Assembly (NCBI RefSeq): GCF_015355625.1
Contig: NZ_JACLAF010000008.1
Span: forward strand, 1 to 64,000
From: Tamlana sp. I1
Lineage (GTDB): Bacteria > Bacteroidota > Bacteroidia > Flavobacteriales > Flavobacteriaceae
Reading direction: 5' to 3'
Length of the DNA: 64,000 nt
In this document: piece after piece, positions 42,998 to 51,570 of the stretch
Layout of the letters: each line of letters starts with the position of its first letter
Numbering within the stretch: position 1 is the stretch's first letter
Program-made: the position numbers and the translations under genes
Notes under the pieces: generated by a model
Databases searched by the model: none
Told to the model about the DNA's origin: nothing
Seen by the model: only the letters and a program-made list of their open reading frames with translations

Positions 42998-44551
42998 ATG
43001 ATGAAAGCAGATTATTTAGTCATTGGTTCGGGTGTTGCGGGTTTAACTTTTGCCGTAAAAATGGCCGAAAAGTTCCCAGAAAGAACCATAGTTATTGTTA
43101 CCAAAGCAAACGAAGACGAGTCGAATACCAAATATGCTCAAGGTGGCGTTGCCATTGTTTTGAATAAAGAAGAAGATTCTTTTAAAAAACACATACAAGA
43201 TACTTTAATTGCAGGCGATGGGCTTTGTAATAAAGAGGTTGTGAAAATGGTCATTAAAGAAGGTCCCGACCGTTTTGAAGAATTATTACTTTGGGGGGCT
43301 AATTTTGATGCTAACGATGCTGGAAAATTCGATTTAGGAAAAGAAGGAGGTCATTCAGAGTACCGAATTGTACACCATAAAGACATAACTGGTTTTGAAA
43401 TTGAACGTGCTTTATTAACACGCGCGCATCAATTGGAAAACATCTCGATTTATCCACACTATTTTGCGATTGATTTAATTACCAATCACCATATTGAAAA
43501 TAAAGATTCTAATGATTTATGTTGCTACGGCGCCTATGTTTTAGATCAGAAATCTGGTGAGATTTTCACCATAAAAGCAAACAGTACACTACTAGCATCT
43601 GGGGGCATTGGTCGAGTTTACGGGCATACCACAAATCCTATTATTGCAACAGGCGATGGTGTTGCGATGGCGCACCGTGCAAAAGCCAAGATTAAGGATA
43701 TGGAATTTATTCAATTTCATCCTACTGCGCTTTACGATGCCAAAGGCGAATCGTCTTTTTTAATTTCTGAAGCCGTTAGAGGTTTCGGAGCGATATTACG
43801 AAATAAAAAGGGGTATAGATTTATGCCCGATTATGACGAACGTGCCGAACTGGCTTCTCGCGATATTGTTTCGCAAAGTATAGATAACGAGTTGAAAAAA
43901 TCGGGAGATACCCATGTGTATTTAGATTGTACGCATTTAGACATGGAGGGTTTTATGGCACATTTTCCAAATATTTACGAAAAGTGCTTAGAGCATCATA
44001 TTGATGTTAAAACCGATTGGATTCCTGTAGTGCCTGCTTGCCATTACTTATGTGGCGGTGTAGATGTAGATATGATTGGAGCAACAACCATCGATAATTT
44101 ATACGCCTGTGGCGAATGTACTAGAACAGGGTTACATGGTGCAAATCGTTTAGCATCCAATTCTTTGCTTGAAGCTTTGGTTTATGCACACAATATTTAC
44201 AAACATTTAGCGCAAAGCGAAAACACGGTTATCGATGTTAATATTCCAGACTGGAATGACGACGGTACGGTAATCCCAAAAGAACACGTTTTAGTACAGC
44301 ACAATTTAAAACAAGTGCAAGCCATTATGCGTGATTATGTTGGGATTGTTAGAAGCAACAAACGTTTAGAAAGTGCTTTAAAACATTTAGATGTTATTTC
44401 AAGTGAAGTTGAAGATTTGTATAAAGAATCAAGAATTTCAACCACACTTTGCGAATTACGAAACATGATAAATGTAGCTTACTTGATTATTTGGCAATCA
44501 TTAGAACGTACCGAAAACAAAGGCGGTTATTATAATTTGGATAATTTATAA
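42998..44551 (+). CDS. nadB: L-aspartate oxidase
   Basis: FAD enzyme oxidising L-aspartate to iminoaspartate for quinolinate synthesis. The 517 residues begin with the FAD loop VIGSGVAGLTFAVKMA; TKYAQGGVAIV, the EFIQFHPTAL segment, and HYLCGGVDVD with ECTRTGLHGANRLASNSL are diagnostic. The start is the first of two adjacent ATGs. Translationally adjacent to nadA, with no other gene in the transcript downstream. Confidence 0.97.
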   Translation: MMKADYLVIGSGVAGLTFAVKMAEKFPERTIVIVTKANEDESNTKYAQGGVAIVLNKEEDSFKKHIQDTLIAGDGLCNKEVVKMVIKEGPDRFEELLLWGANFDANDAGKFDLGKEGGHSEYRIVHHKDITGFEIERALLTRAHQLENISIYPHYFAIDLITNHHIENKDSNDLCCYGAYVLDQKSGEIFTIKANSTLLASGGIGRVYGHTTNPIIATGDGVAMAHRAKAKIKDMEFIQFHPTALYDAKGESSFLISEAVRGFGAILRNKKGYRFMPDYDERAELASRDIVSQSIDNELKKSGDTHVYLDCTHLDMEGFMAHFPNIYEKCLEHHIDVKTDWIPVVPACHYLCGGVDVDMIGATTIDNLYACGECTRTGLHGANRLASNSLLEALVYAHNIYKHLAQSENTVIDVNIPDWNDDGTVIPKEHVLVQHNLKQVQAIMRDYVGIVRSNKRLESALKHLDVISSEVEDLYKESRISTTLCELRNMINVAYLIIWQSLERTENKGGYYNLDNL

Positions 44552-44696
44552 AAGCGAAATCATACGCTGGAAATATGCCGTGAGAACACTATTTTTTAAG
44601 GAATTAGTCACTAGTTCTTCCTTTCAAATATGTTTCTGGTGTTAAAATGGCTAAATTATTTTTTTTGAAGTCTTTTAGGATTCTAGTTATTATGAT

Positions 44697-45569
44697 TTAT
44701 AATTCAGCAGCATCACTTTTTTGATAATGCAATTTCGCATAATCTTTCGGGCCTATTTTTTTATACTTTTTAAATTGCCTGTTAAAGTAGCTTACGCTAT
44801 TAAATCCAGACTCAAAGCACACTTGCGAAATGGTTAAGTCCGATTCAGATAAAAGTTTCGAGGCATGAGCGACACGAAGTTTATTAACGTATTCTGTAAA
44901 TGTTTTTTTAGTTCTTTTTTTGAAGTATTTGCAAAAAGACGAATTACTCATATGTACTTTTTCGGCAATGGTGCTTAGTGAAATGTCATGCTGAAGATTA
45001 TCAAAAATATAGTTTAATATCTTCTGAAACGTCACACTGTCTTTCGCCTGATAAAATTGAGATTCTTGGGTTGTTGATAATAAACGCTGACAAGAATCTA
45101 AGCTTAAAGCTTCCAAAAGTTTATAAAAGGCAAGTAATCGTTCAATGCCTGTTAGGGTATTAAGTGATTTAATTTGCGCTTCATACTTGTCTCCATTTAA
45201 AAAATGAACTCCGCTAGCCGATTTTTTAAGTAGGCTATGAATGTTTTTCATTTCAGCTAATTCATTTTTAAAAAACAAATCGGCTTTAAATTGCACCACT
45301 TGACTTTCAGCTGATAAATCTTTTTTATCGTAAAAATCGTTGTCGCAGCGCCAATAATGTGGCACGTTTGTTCCAATTAATACCAAATCTCCAGCTTTAA
45401 AAAGTTCGGTGCTAGTTCCAACAAATCGTGTTCCATAGCCCGATTTTATATAGGTTAGTTCGTATTCTTCATGAAAATGCCAAGGCGAATCAAAATAATC
45501 AAGTTTGTATTCTGTCGCTATAAAAGATTGTTCATACGGATAAAAAACCTGTTCAATAACTGCTTTCAT
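44697..45569 (-). CDS. AraC-family transcriptional regulator of the P450 block
   Basis: A 290-residue regulator. Residues about 1-140 form an N-terminal cupin sensor (SPWHFHEEYELTYIKSG with the metal-like HxH pattern, then GDLVLIGTNVPHYW). Residues about 185-285 hold two helix-turn-helix motifs (LSTIAEKVHMSNSSFCKYFKKRT and SQVCFESGFNSVSYFNRQFKK). It is divergent from the P450 gene across 127 bases that contain an imperfect palindrome, so it is the likely activator of the cluster in response to a sugar. Confidence 0.9.
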   Translation of the reverse strand: MKAVIEQVFYPYEQSFIATEYKLDYFDSPWHFHEEYELTYIKSGYGTRFVGTSTELFKAGDLVLIGTNVPHYWRCDNDFYDKKDLSAESQVVQFKADLFFKNELAEMKNIHSLLKKSASGVHFLNGDKYEAQIKSLNTLTGIERLLAFYKLLEALSLDSCQRLLSTTQESQFYQAKDSVTFQKILNYIFDNLQHDISLSTIAEKVHMSNSSFCKYFKKRTKKTFTEYVNKLRVAHASKLLSESDLTISQVCFESGFNSVSYFNRQFKKYKKIGPKDYAKLHYQKSDAAEL

Positions 45570-45588
45570 AAGCCAATATGTTCTTTTT

Positions 45589-45616
45589 ATTTCATGTTTA
45601 ATTAAATCATGGAAAT
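45589..45616. promoter_or_regulatory. Imperfect palindrome between AraC regulator and P450
   Basis: ATTTCATG and CATGGAAAT flank the palindromic core TTTAATTAAA. It begins 20 bases upstream of the regulator start and 81 bases upstream of the P450 start, and could bind the AraC-type protein or its dimer. Confidence 0.4.
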
Positions 45617-45696
45617 ATAGTTCAAATAATTGACAATATCAGTCAGCCATCAACAAAAGAATAATCACAATTTTGCATCAATCAAAATGTTAGACT

Positions 45697-46851
45697 ATGG
45701 AGAAGTGTAAATTTTCAGATCCTTTTAAGAAGGCTAGAGAAGAAAAAGGGTATGGCGAAATGAACGATCAAGACGATCCGGTTACTATTTTATTACGTCA
45801 TAAAGATGTTCGAAAATCGGCTCATAATTGGCAAACATTTCAGTCGGGAGCAGTTCCTGGACGAATTGTAGTGCCTTCGGAAGTGAAAATTCGAGACATT
45901 AGGCAAATTCCTTTTGAGGTAGATCCGCCATTGCATAAAGACTTTAGAAATTTATTAGAAGGCTGGTTTAAAAGACCAAATGATGAAGCCTATCAAGAGG
46001 TTTTACATAAACAAATATCCGATTTGGTTGATGAGGTTTTAGAAAAAGAAAGCTTAGATGTTGTTACCGAATTTGCTTTAAAACTACAATCTAGAGCACT
46101 TACTATATTATTGAATACACCGTATTCAGAATCGGAAACCTTTATTTCATGGGGCACACATGTTTTTAGAAGTGAAGGTGAAAGTTTAGATGCCTCAAAG
46201 GCAAATGTGCTTTACGATTATTTAGATGCTAAAATTAATGAAGCTTCAAAAAATCCTGGAAAGGATTTGTATTCGATGTTGCTAGAAGCTGAAGTTCTTG
46301 GCAAGAAATTAACGCATGAGGAAATTAAGGGCATTATGATTTTAACTTTTGCCGGCGGAAGAGATACCGTTATTAACGCCGTTACCAACACGATTGCTTA
46401 TTTTGCCGAGCATCCAAAATCGTTGGAAGACATCAAAAATAATCCTGATAAAATTAATAAAGCTGTTGAAGAATTAATTCGATACTTTTCACCGCTAACC
46501 CACATGGGACGCGTAGTTACACAGGATACTGAGGTTTGCGAACACGCTATAAAAGCAGACTCAAGAGCATCGTTATGTTGGGCATCTGCCAATAGAGATG
46601 CTTCCGTTTTTGAAAATCCTGATGAAGTTGATTTCGATAGAAAAATAAATCCGCATGTAGGCTTTGGTTTTAGTCATCATAACTGTTTAGGCGCCACGCA
46701 TGCAAGACAGATTTTAAGAACCTTATTGTCTATTTTATCACATAAAGTAACCACTTTTGAGATTATAGACAGTAAAGAAAACATTGAAGATTTAGGCGAG
46801 TTTAAACGTAAAGTTGGCTTTCATTCTCTAAACGTAAAATTTAATAAATAA
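45697..46851 (+). CDS. Cytochrome P450 (CYP236A-like sugar O-demethylase)
   Basis: A soluble 384-residue class I P450. The I-helix oxygen-activation motif is AGGRDT (219-224), the K-helix ExxR is Glu259-Arg262, and the heme-thiolate loop FGFSHHNCLG carries Cys330. With adjacent ferredoxin and reductase it matches the CYP236A systems of Zobellia and Formosa that oxidatively demethylate 6-O-methyl-D-galactose from porphyran, releasing formaldehyde; this substrate is inferred from cluster similarity, not read directly. The gene leads the plus-strand block under an AraC regulator. Confidence 0.9.
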   Translation: MEKCKFSDPFKKAREEKGYGEMNDQDDPVTILLRHKDVRKSAHNWQTFQSGAVPGRIVVPSEVKIRDIRQIPFEVDPPLHKDFRNLLEGWFKRPNDEAYQEVLHKQISDLVDEVLEKESLDVVTEFALKLQSRALTILLNTPYSESETFISWGTHVFRSEGESLDASKANVLYDYLDAKINEASKNPGKDLYSMLLEAEVLGKKLTHEEIKGIMILTFAGGRDTVINAVTNTIAYFAEHPKSLEDIKNNPDKINKAVEELIRYFSPLTHMGRVVTQDTEVCEHAIKADSRASLCWASANRDASVFENPDEVDFDRKINPHVGFGFSHHNCLGATHARQILRTLLSILSHKVTTFEIIDSKENIEDLGEFKRKVGFHSLNVKFNK

Positions 46852-46859
46852 AACTTGCT

Positions 46860-46905
46860 CCTCCCTTCGTTTTGAAGGGAGGAAAATTTCGATTTCATCG
46901 AAATT
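46860..46905. repeat. Tandem hairpin element downstream of P450
   Basis: Two perfect hairpins follow each other: CCTCCCTT/AAGGGAGG (46860-46867, 46875-46882) and AATTTCGAT/ATCGAAATT (46885-46893, 46897-46905). No T-run follows, so this looks like a dispersed palindromic element rather than a classic terminator, though it may stabilise or end the P450 message. Confidence 0.45.
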
Positions 46906-46996
46906 AGGAGGGTTAAAGAGTTAGAGTATAAGGGTTTTCAACTTCTGAAGCGTAGTGTTTTTAAAACCTGAAAGGTCTCAAAATCATCCTAATCAA

Positions 46997-47043
46997 CAGT
47001 TCGAGTGATCCTGATTTTTCATTGGGATTGTATCGAGAACAGA
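46997..47043 (+). repeat. CAGTTCGAG repeat, copy 1
   Basis: Begins CAGTTCGAGTGATCCTGATT and ends GTATCGAGAAC. It lies 58 bases before the ferredoxin start and is related to copies at 48718 and 50000. Confidence 0.5.
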
Positions 47044-47100
47044 TGTCATGAATTTTAAAAAATCACAACAAAAAACACCAAATATTAAAAACATATAATT

Positions 47101-47409
47101 ATGGCCAAAATAACTTTTATAACAAGCGATAACGAAAAAATAACTTTAGAAGGCGATTCTGGAAATGTCATGCAATTGGCTGTAAACAATAGCGTAAAAG
47201 GCATCGATGGCGATTGCGGAGGTGTTTGCTCTTGTGCAACCTGTCATGTTTTTGTTTCTGAAAACGATATTGCTAAAGTTGGCGAAGCTAGCGAAATTGA
47301 AGTCGATATGCTAGAACTAGCAGACGACGCTAATGAATTTAGCCGTTTATGCTGCCAAATTGAAATTTCCGATGCTATTGATGGTGTTGAGCTAACTGTA
47401 GCGAAATAA
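47101..47409 (+). CDS. 2Fe-2S ferredoxin
   Basis: A 102-residue adrenodoxin/putidaredoxin-type ferredoxin. The cluster ligands are Cys39, Cys45, Cys48 (CGGVCSCATCHVF) and Cys85 or Cys84 in RLCCQIE, the spacing of vertebrate-type P450 ferredoxins. It passes single electrons from the reductase 23 bases downstream to the P450 upstream. The length and acidic surface fit that role. Confidence 0.95.
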   Translation: MAKITFITSDNEKITLEGDSGNVMQLAVNNSVKGIDGDCGGVCSCATCHVFVSENDIAKVGEASEIEVDMLELADDANEFSRLCCQIEISDAIDGVELTVAK

Positions 47410-47432
47410 TTCTAATTTTTTAAAAAATTAAA

Positions 47433-48665
47433 ATGTCTGAAACTAAAACATGTGTTGTAATTGGTGCTAGTCATGCTGGGGTAAATTTCGCTTTTGCACT
47501 GCGCCAAGAAGGCTGGGAAGGCAACATCATTTTATTTGATAAAGATGAAACTTTGCCCTATCACAGACCGCCGCTTTCAAAAAAATATTTGGAACTTGAA
47601 GATAGTATTCAGAATAATTTATTGAAACCTGAAGACAGCTATCTAAAAGAGAATATTTCATTAAAATTAGGTAAATCCATCATCAATATTAATCGAGAAG
47701 ATCGTACTCTAACTCTTGAAGGCGGAGAAGTTCAAAAGTATGATAAACTAGTTTTAGCAACAGGAGCACGTGCGTTTGTACCACCGATTAAAGGATTAAA
47801 AGACGCTAAAAATGTTTTCACTTTAAGAAATATTGCTGATGTTAACGGGATTCGTGAAGCTTTAAATACGAGTACCGCCAAAAAAGTAGTCGTTATAGGT
47901 GGTGGTTACATCGGTCTTGAAACTGCTGCTTCTTTGAAAAAATTAGGTGCCGATGTTACTGTTTTAGAACGTGAAGAACGCATTCTAGCACGTGTAACAA
48001 CACCATATTTATCAAACTTTTTTTATGATTTACACGATACTAACGGCGTGAAAATTTATGCTGAAAAGGAAGTAACTGAAGTTTCAAAAGTAGGCGATAA
48101 AAACATGGTTATTTGTAGTGATGGATCATCTTATGAAGCCGATTTAATCATTGTGGGTGTGGGCATTAAAGTCAATAGTGAACTGGCTGAAAAAATTGGC
48201 TTAACCATTGAAAACGGCATTCGTGTAGAAACCACGGCACAAACTTCCGATAAGGATATCTACGCCATCGGCGATTGTAACTGCCATTACAATACTTTTT
48301 ACGATACTTTTATAAGACTAGAATCTGTTCAAAATGCGGTAGATCAAGCAAAAGTAGCTGCTAAAAATATCTGTGGAAAAACGGCTGTTTACGATGCTTT
48401 ACCTTGGTTTTGGTCCGATCAGTACGATGTGAAACTGCAAATTGTAGGCTTGTCTAAAGGTCATGATGAAACGGTTGTGCGTGTTGAAGATGATAAAAAA
48501 TTTTCAATTTGGTATTTTAAAGGCGATCGTTTATTAGCTGTCGATTCCATAAATAACGCCAAATCGTATGTGTTTGGCACAAAATATATTAAAAGCAAAG
48601 CGCTTATTGATAAGTTGAAATTGGCAGATCCAAATTCAGAATTAAAATCAATTAGTATCGCTTAA
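47433..48665 (+). CDS. NAD(P)H-dependent ferredoxin reductase
   Basis: A 410-residue FAD flavoprotein of the putidaredoxin reductase type. The FAD loop VVIGASHAGVNFAFAL is at the N-terminus, and the NAD(P)H loop VVIGGGYIGLETAASL with ATGARAFVPP before it is central. YAIGDC is the second FAD contact. A C-terminal reductase dimer-like domain closes the protein. It transfers electrons from NAD(P)H to the ferredoxin, completing the P450 chain. Confidence 0.95.
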   Translation: MSETKTCVVIGASHAGVNFAFALRQEGWEGNIILFDKDETLPYHRPPLSKKYLELEDSIQNNLLKPEDSYLKENISLKLGKSIININREDRTLTLEGGEVQKYDKLVLATGARAFVPPIKGLKDAKNVFTLRNIADVNGIREALNTSTAKKVVVIGGGYIGLETAASLKKLGADVTVLEREERILARVTTPYLSNFFYDLHDTNGVKIYAEKEVTEVSKVGDKNMVICSDGSSYEADLIIVGVGIKVNSELAEKIGLTIENGIRVETTAQTSDKDIYAIGDCNCHYNTFYDTFIRLESVQNAVDQAKVAAKNICGKTAVYDALPWFWSDQYDVKLQIVGLSKGHDETVVRVEDDKKFSIWYFKGDRLLAVDSINNAKSYVFGTKYIKSKALIDKLKLADPNSELKSISIA

Positions 48666-48717
48666 AATTTAAGAAATAGCTGTTTTGTTTTTTGATTACT
48701 ACTGAATTACTACATGT

Positions 48718-48776
48718 CAGTTCGAGTAATCCCGTTCCGATAATTAAAGGGATTCATCGGGAAGGTATCGAGAAGA
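48718..48776 (+). repeat. CAGTTCGAG repeat, copy 2
   Basis: Begins CAGTTCGAGTAATCCCGTTC and ends GGTATCGAGAAG. It lies 56 bases before the alcohol dehydrogenase start and contains an inner TTCCCGAT-like inverted pair. Confidence 0.5.
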
Positions 48777-48831
48777 CTAGTTGGATAAATTTCAATCAAA
48801 ACACAAAACCAAATAAAATATAAAAAATAAC

Positions 48832-49956
48832 ATGAACGCAATAGAATGTAAAGCCGCAATATCTGTAGGAGACGGTAAATTTACCATTGAAACCATTAAG
48901 GTTAATCAACCCAAAAAAGATGAGGTTTTAATTAAAATGAAAGCTTCAGGGCTTTGCCATACCGATCACGATTCCTTAACCTGGGGCATGCCCATTGTTT
49001 TGGGGCATGAAGGTTCTGGAATTGTTGAAGCTGTTGGAGAGGATGTTGAGAAATTCAAAGCAGGAGATGAAGTGATTCTGAATTGGGCAACGCCTTGTTT
49101 TGAGTGTTTTCAATGTCAGGAAGGGAATCAGCATATTTGCGAAAAAAATTCACCGGTTATAGCTAATCATGCTGGAAAACTTCCTGGTGGTCATGTAGCA
49201 ATTGAAGGTACCACGTGGAACGGAACCCCAATTGAACGTTCTTTTAATATTGGGACGCTTTCAGAATATGCCTTAGTTAGAGCCTCTGCTTTAGTGAAAA
49301 AAGAAAGCAAGAAACTGTCTTTCGAGTCGGCTTCTATCATTTGTTGTGGGGTTATGACGGGTTGTGGCTCTGTATTTAATACGGCAAAAGTATCCTTAGG
49401 TAGTTCAGTCGTAGTTTTAGGAACGGGCGGTGTTGGATTAAATGTGATTCAAGCGGCACGAATTTCTGGAGCTGCTAAAATTATAGCCATTGATATTAAT
49501 GAAACACGTTTGGAAATGGCCAAACAATTTGGAGCGACCGATGTGATTTTAGCCGATAAAAATGATAAAGGTTTAAACCAAGCTGCTGAAATTGTAAAAA
49601 CCATGACTCAGGGCAGAGGTGCCGATTTTGCTTTTGAATGCACTGCGGTTCCAGCATTGGGCGTTGCACCTTTAGCCATGATTAGAAACGCAGGAACGGC
49701 GGTTCAGGTTAGTGGAATTGAAGAAGAAATTACTGTAGATATGCGCTTATTTGAATGGGATAAAAAATACATCAACCCGTTGTATGGCGCTGCCAGACCA
49801 GAAATTGACTTCCCGAAATTGGAAGCGTTGTTCGATAAAGGCGATTTGCTTTTAGATGAAATGATTACCAATACCTACACCCTTGATAATTTACAACAAG
49901 CCTTTGATGATATGCTTTCTGGTAAGAATGCTAAAGGGGTGATTGTGTTTGCATAA
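48832..49956 (+). CDS. Zinc-dependent alcohol dehydrogenase of the demethylation cluster
   Basis: A 374-residue medium-chain dehydrogenase of the class III-like group. Catalytic zinc ligands include Cys42 and His59 (GLCHTDH; LGHEGSG); structural zinc is held by Cys89, 92, 95 and 103. The NAD loop is GTGGVGLNVIQAA. Position after the P450 chain suggests oxidation of the formaldehyde or another alcohol/aldehyde made during demethylation, but orthologues in these clusters have an unusual substrate range, so the reaction is left open. Confidence 0.9.
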   Translation: MNAIECKAAISVGDGKFTIETIKVNQPKKDEVLIKMKASGLCHTDHDSLTWGMPIVLGHEGSGIVEAVGEDVEKFKAGDEVILNWATPCFECFQCQEGNQHICEKNSPVIANHAGKLPGGHVAIEGTTWNGTPIERSFNIGTLSEYALVRASALVKKESKKLSFESASIICCGVMTGCGSVFNTAKVSLGSSVVVLGTGGVGLNVIQAARISGAAKIIAIDINETRLEMAKQFGATDVILADKNDKGLNQAAEIVKTMTQGRGADFAFECTAVPALGVAPLAMIRNAGTAVQVSGIEEEITVDMRLFEWDKKYINPLYGAARPEIDFPKLEALFDKGDLLLDEMITNTYTLDNLQQAFDDMLSGKNAKGVIVFA

Positions 49957-49999
49957 ACTAATAGTGATATAATTGCGACACATTATATTAATTAAATAT

Positions 50000-50045
50000 C
50001 AGTTCGAGTGATCCTGATTTTGCATCGGGGTTTTATTGAGAACAC
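50000..50045 (+). repeat. CAGTTCGAG repeat, copy 3
   Basis: Begins CAGTTCGAGTGATCCTGATT, identical to copy 1 over its first 20 bases, and ends TTGAGAACAC. It lies 49 bases before the esterase start. Confidence 0.5.
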
Positions 50046-50093
50046 GAGTTTAAGAGCTAAAATTAACTTGTTATCTAGGATTATTAACAAAAT

Positions 50094-50894
50094 ATGGCAT
50101 CAAAATTTAGAACCACCGAAATATCCGATCCTAAATTTGAATCGGATCATTTAAGATTTATTACCGTTAAAACGCCAAACTTAAAAGGACGCGGCGATAT
50201 TTGTCTGTTTGTTCCCGATGTGGAATTAACGGCCAATACGCCTTTGTTAATTTTGTTGCATGGTGTTTATGGCAGTGCGTGGATTTGGTCTCAAAAGGCA
50301 GGGGTGCATCGAACCGCCCAAAAAATGATGCAAGCCAAAACTATTAAGCCCATGATTATTGCGATGCCTTCCGACGGGTTGTGGGGCGATGGTTCGGCGT
50401 ATTTACCACATAACAGCTTAGATTTCGAAAAATGGATTGCCGAAGATGTTATTGAAGCCGTTAAAGAAAATATAGATGTAGTTACTAATGCTTCTAAAAT
50501 ATTTATAGCTGGTTTATCCATGGGAGGTTATGGAGCTTTACGTCTAGGTGCTAAATATCATCAAACTTTTGATGGGATTTCTGGACACAGCTCAATTACC
50601 GATGTACCGCAGATGGCATTATTTGTTGAGGAAAATTTGAATCATTATAAGCAAGAAAATACGGCTGATGAATCGGTTTTCGAACTCATGAAACTAAATA
50701 AAAACCAATTGCCACCTTTGCGTTTTGACTGCGGAAAAGACGATGAATTAATTGAACACAACCGAAAACTACATAAACAGTTGGAAACTGAAAATATTCC
50801 ACATAGCTACGAAGAATTTTCAGGAAAACACGAATGGGTGTATTGGGAAGAACATGTTAAGGATAGCCTCGTGTTTTTTAGCGATTTGGTTTAA
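50094..50894 (+). CDS. Alpha/beta-hydrolase, esterase D / S-formylglutathione hydrolase-like
   Basis: A 266-residue cytoplasmic esterase. The nucleophile elbow is GLSMGGYGAL with Ser142; the oxyanion region is LLHGVYGSAWIW, the acid is probably in CGKDDELI and the base His in FSGKHEWVYW. The fold resembles S-formylglutathione hydrolase and feruloyl-type esterases. At the end of the P450 block it may hydrolyse a formyl thioester from formaldehyde oxidation or deacylate a sugar. The choice cannot be made from sequence. Confidence 0.85.
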   Translation: MASKFRTTEISDPKFESDHLRFITVKTPNLKGRGDICLFVPDVELTANTPLLILLHGVYGSAWIWSQKAGVHRTAQKMMQAKTIKPMIIAMPSDGLWGDGSAYLPHNSLDFEKWIAEDVIEAVKENIDVVTNASKIFIAGLSMGGYGALRLGAKYHQTFDGISGHSSITDVPQMALFVEENLNHYKQENTADESVFELMKLNKNQLPPLRFDCGKDDELIEHNRKLHKQLETENIPHSYEEFSGKHEWVYWEEHVKDSLVFFSDLV

Positions 50895-50909
50895 AAGTTA
50901 TAATAAAAG

Positions 50910-51004
50910 AAGACTGTTTAAAAGGAAGTTTACGTCAACCTGATTCAGGTTTTCATAATCATTAGTTATAAGGCTAACGGATTTTTACCATTTTAAACAG
51001 TCTT
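50910..51004. terminator. Long-range inverted repeat ending the P450 block and ssb
   Basis: AAGACTGTTTAAAA (50910-50923) and TTTTAAACAGTCTT (50991-51004) are perfect 14-bp arms 67 bases apart, enclosing a second hairpin AACCTGA/TCAGGTT. T-runs lie on both outer sides. It separates convergent genes and probably terminates both. Confidence 0.6.
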
Positions 51005-51030
51005 TTTGTTTTTTATAAAAGTCTAAAATG

Positions 51031-51366
51031 CTATTTTCCAAGCATCAATAATTCTTTGCAAACTACTTCGGTTACGTATCTTTTAATGCCTTGTTTATCT
51101 TCGTAACTGTGCGAAGTTAGTTTGCCTTCAACAGCAACTTCATTGCCTTTAGTAAGATATTTTTCAATAATTCCGGCAGTTTTACCCCAAGCCACAATAT
51201 TATGCCATTGTGTATCTGTAATTTTTTCACCTTTTGCATTGGTGTAGCTTTCGTTGGTGGCCAAATTAAATTTTGCGACTCTTTTTCCGGATTCAAGATT
51301 GATAATTTCCGGATCGTTTCCTAAGTTTCCAATCAACTGTACTTTGTTTTTTAGTGTGCTCATCAT
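51031..51366 (-). CDS. ssb: Short single-stranded DNA-binding protein lacking the acidic tail
   Basis: A 111-residue OB-fold SSB. The core is complete: KNKVQLIGNLGNDPEI, FNLATNESYTNAKGEKI, DTQWHNIVAWGKTA and KGNEVAVEGKLTSHSYEDKQG. It ends KELLMLGK, directly after the OB fold, with no Gly/Gln linker and no acidic DDDIPF-type tip that recruits repair and replication partners. It may be a secondary SSB for special roles such as recombination or uptake, while the main ssb lies elsewhere. Two adjacent ATGs are possible starts. Confidence 0.9.
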   Translation of the reverse strand: MMSTLKNKVQLIGNLGNDPEIINLESGKRVAKFNLATNESYTNAKGEKITDTQWHNIVAWGKTAGIIEKYLTKGNEVAVEGKLTSHSYEDKQGIKRYVTEVVCKELLMLGK

Positions 51367-51570
51367 TTTAAATTTTTATGTTAAACAGTTAATACTATCG
51401 AGTTCCTATGTTTCGACAGGGCAAAGATGTAACCAGTTCCAATTTTTATTCGGTTATTACTTATTTAAAATCGCTTGTAAATATTTGTAGTCGTTTGTAA
51501 ACGGATATTTTATATCTTGTTTTGTACTATATTAGCTATGGATAAGTATCTGAATTAAAAAAAACATAAA

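Noticed and set aside
45697-50894. P450 block as a wholly new system
   Set aside because: The regulator-P450-ferredoxin-reductase-ADH set closely parallels published marine flavobacterial demethylase clusters, so only the accessory repeats and the ADH/esterase roles are treated as open.
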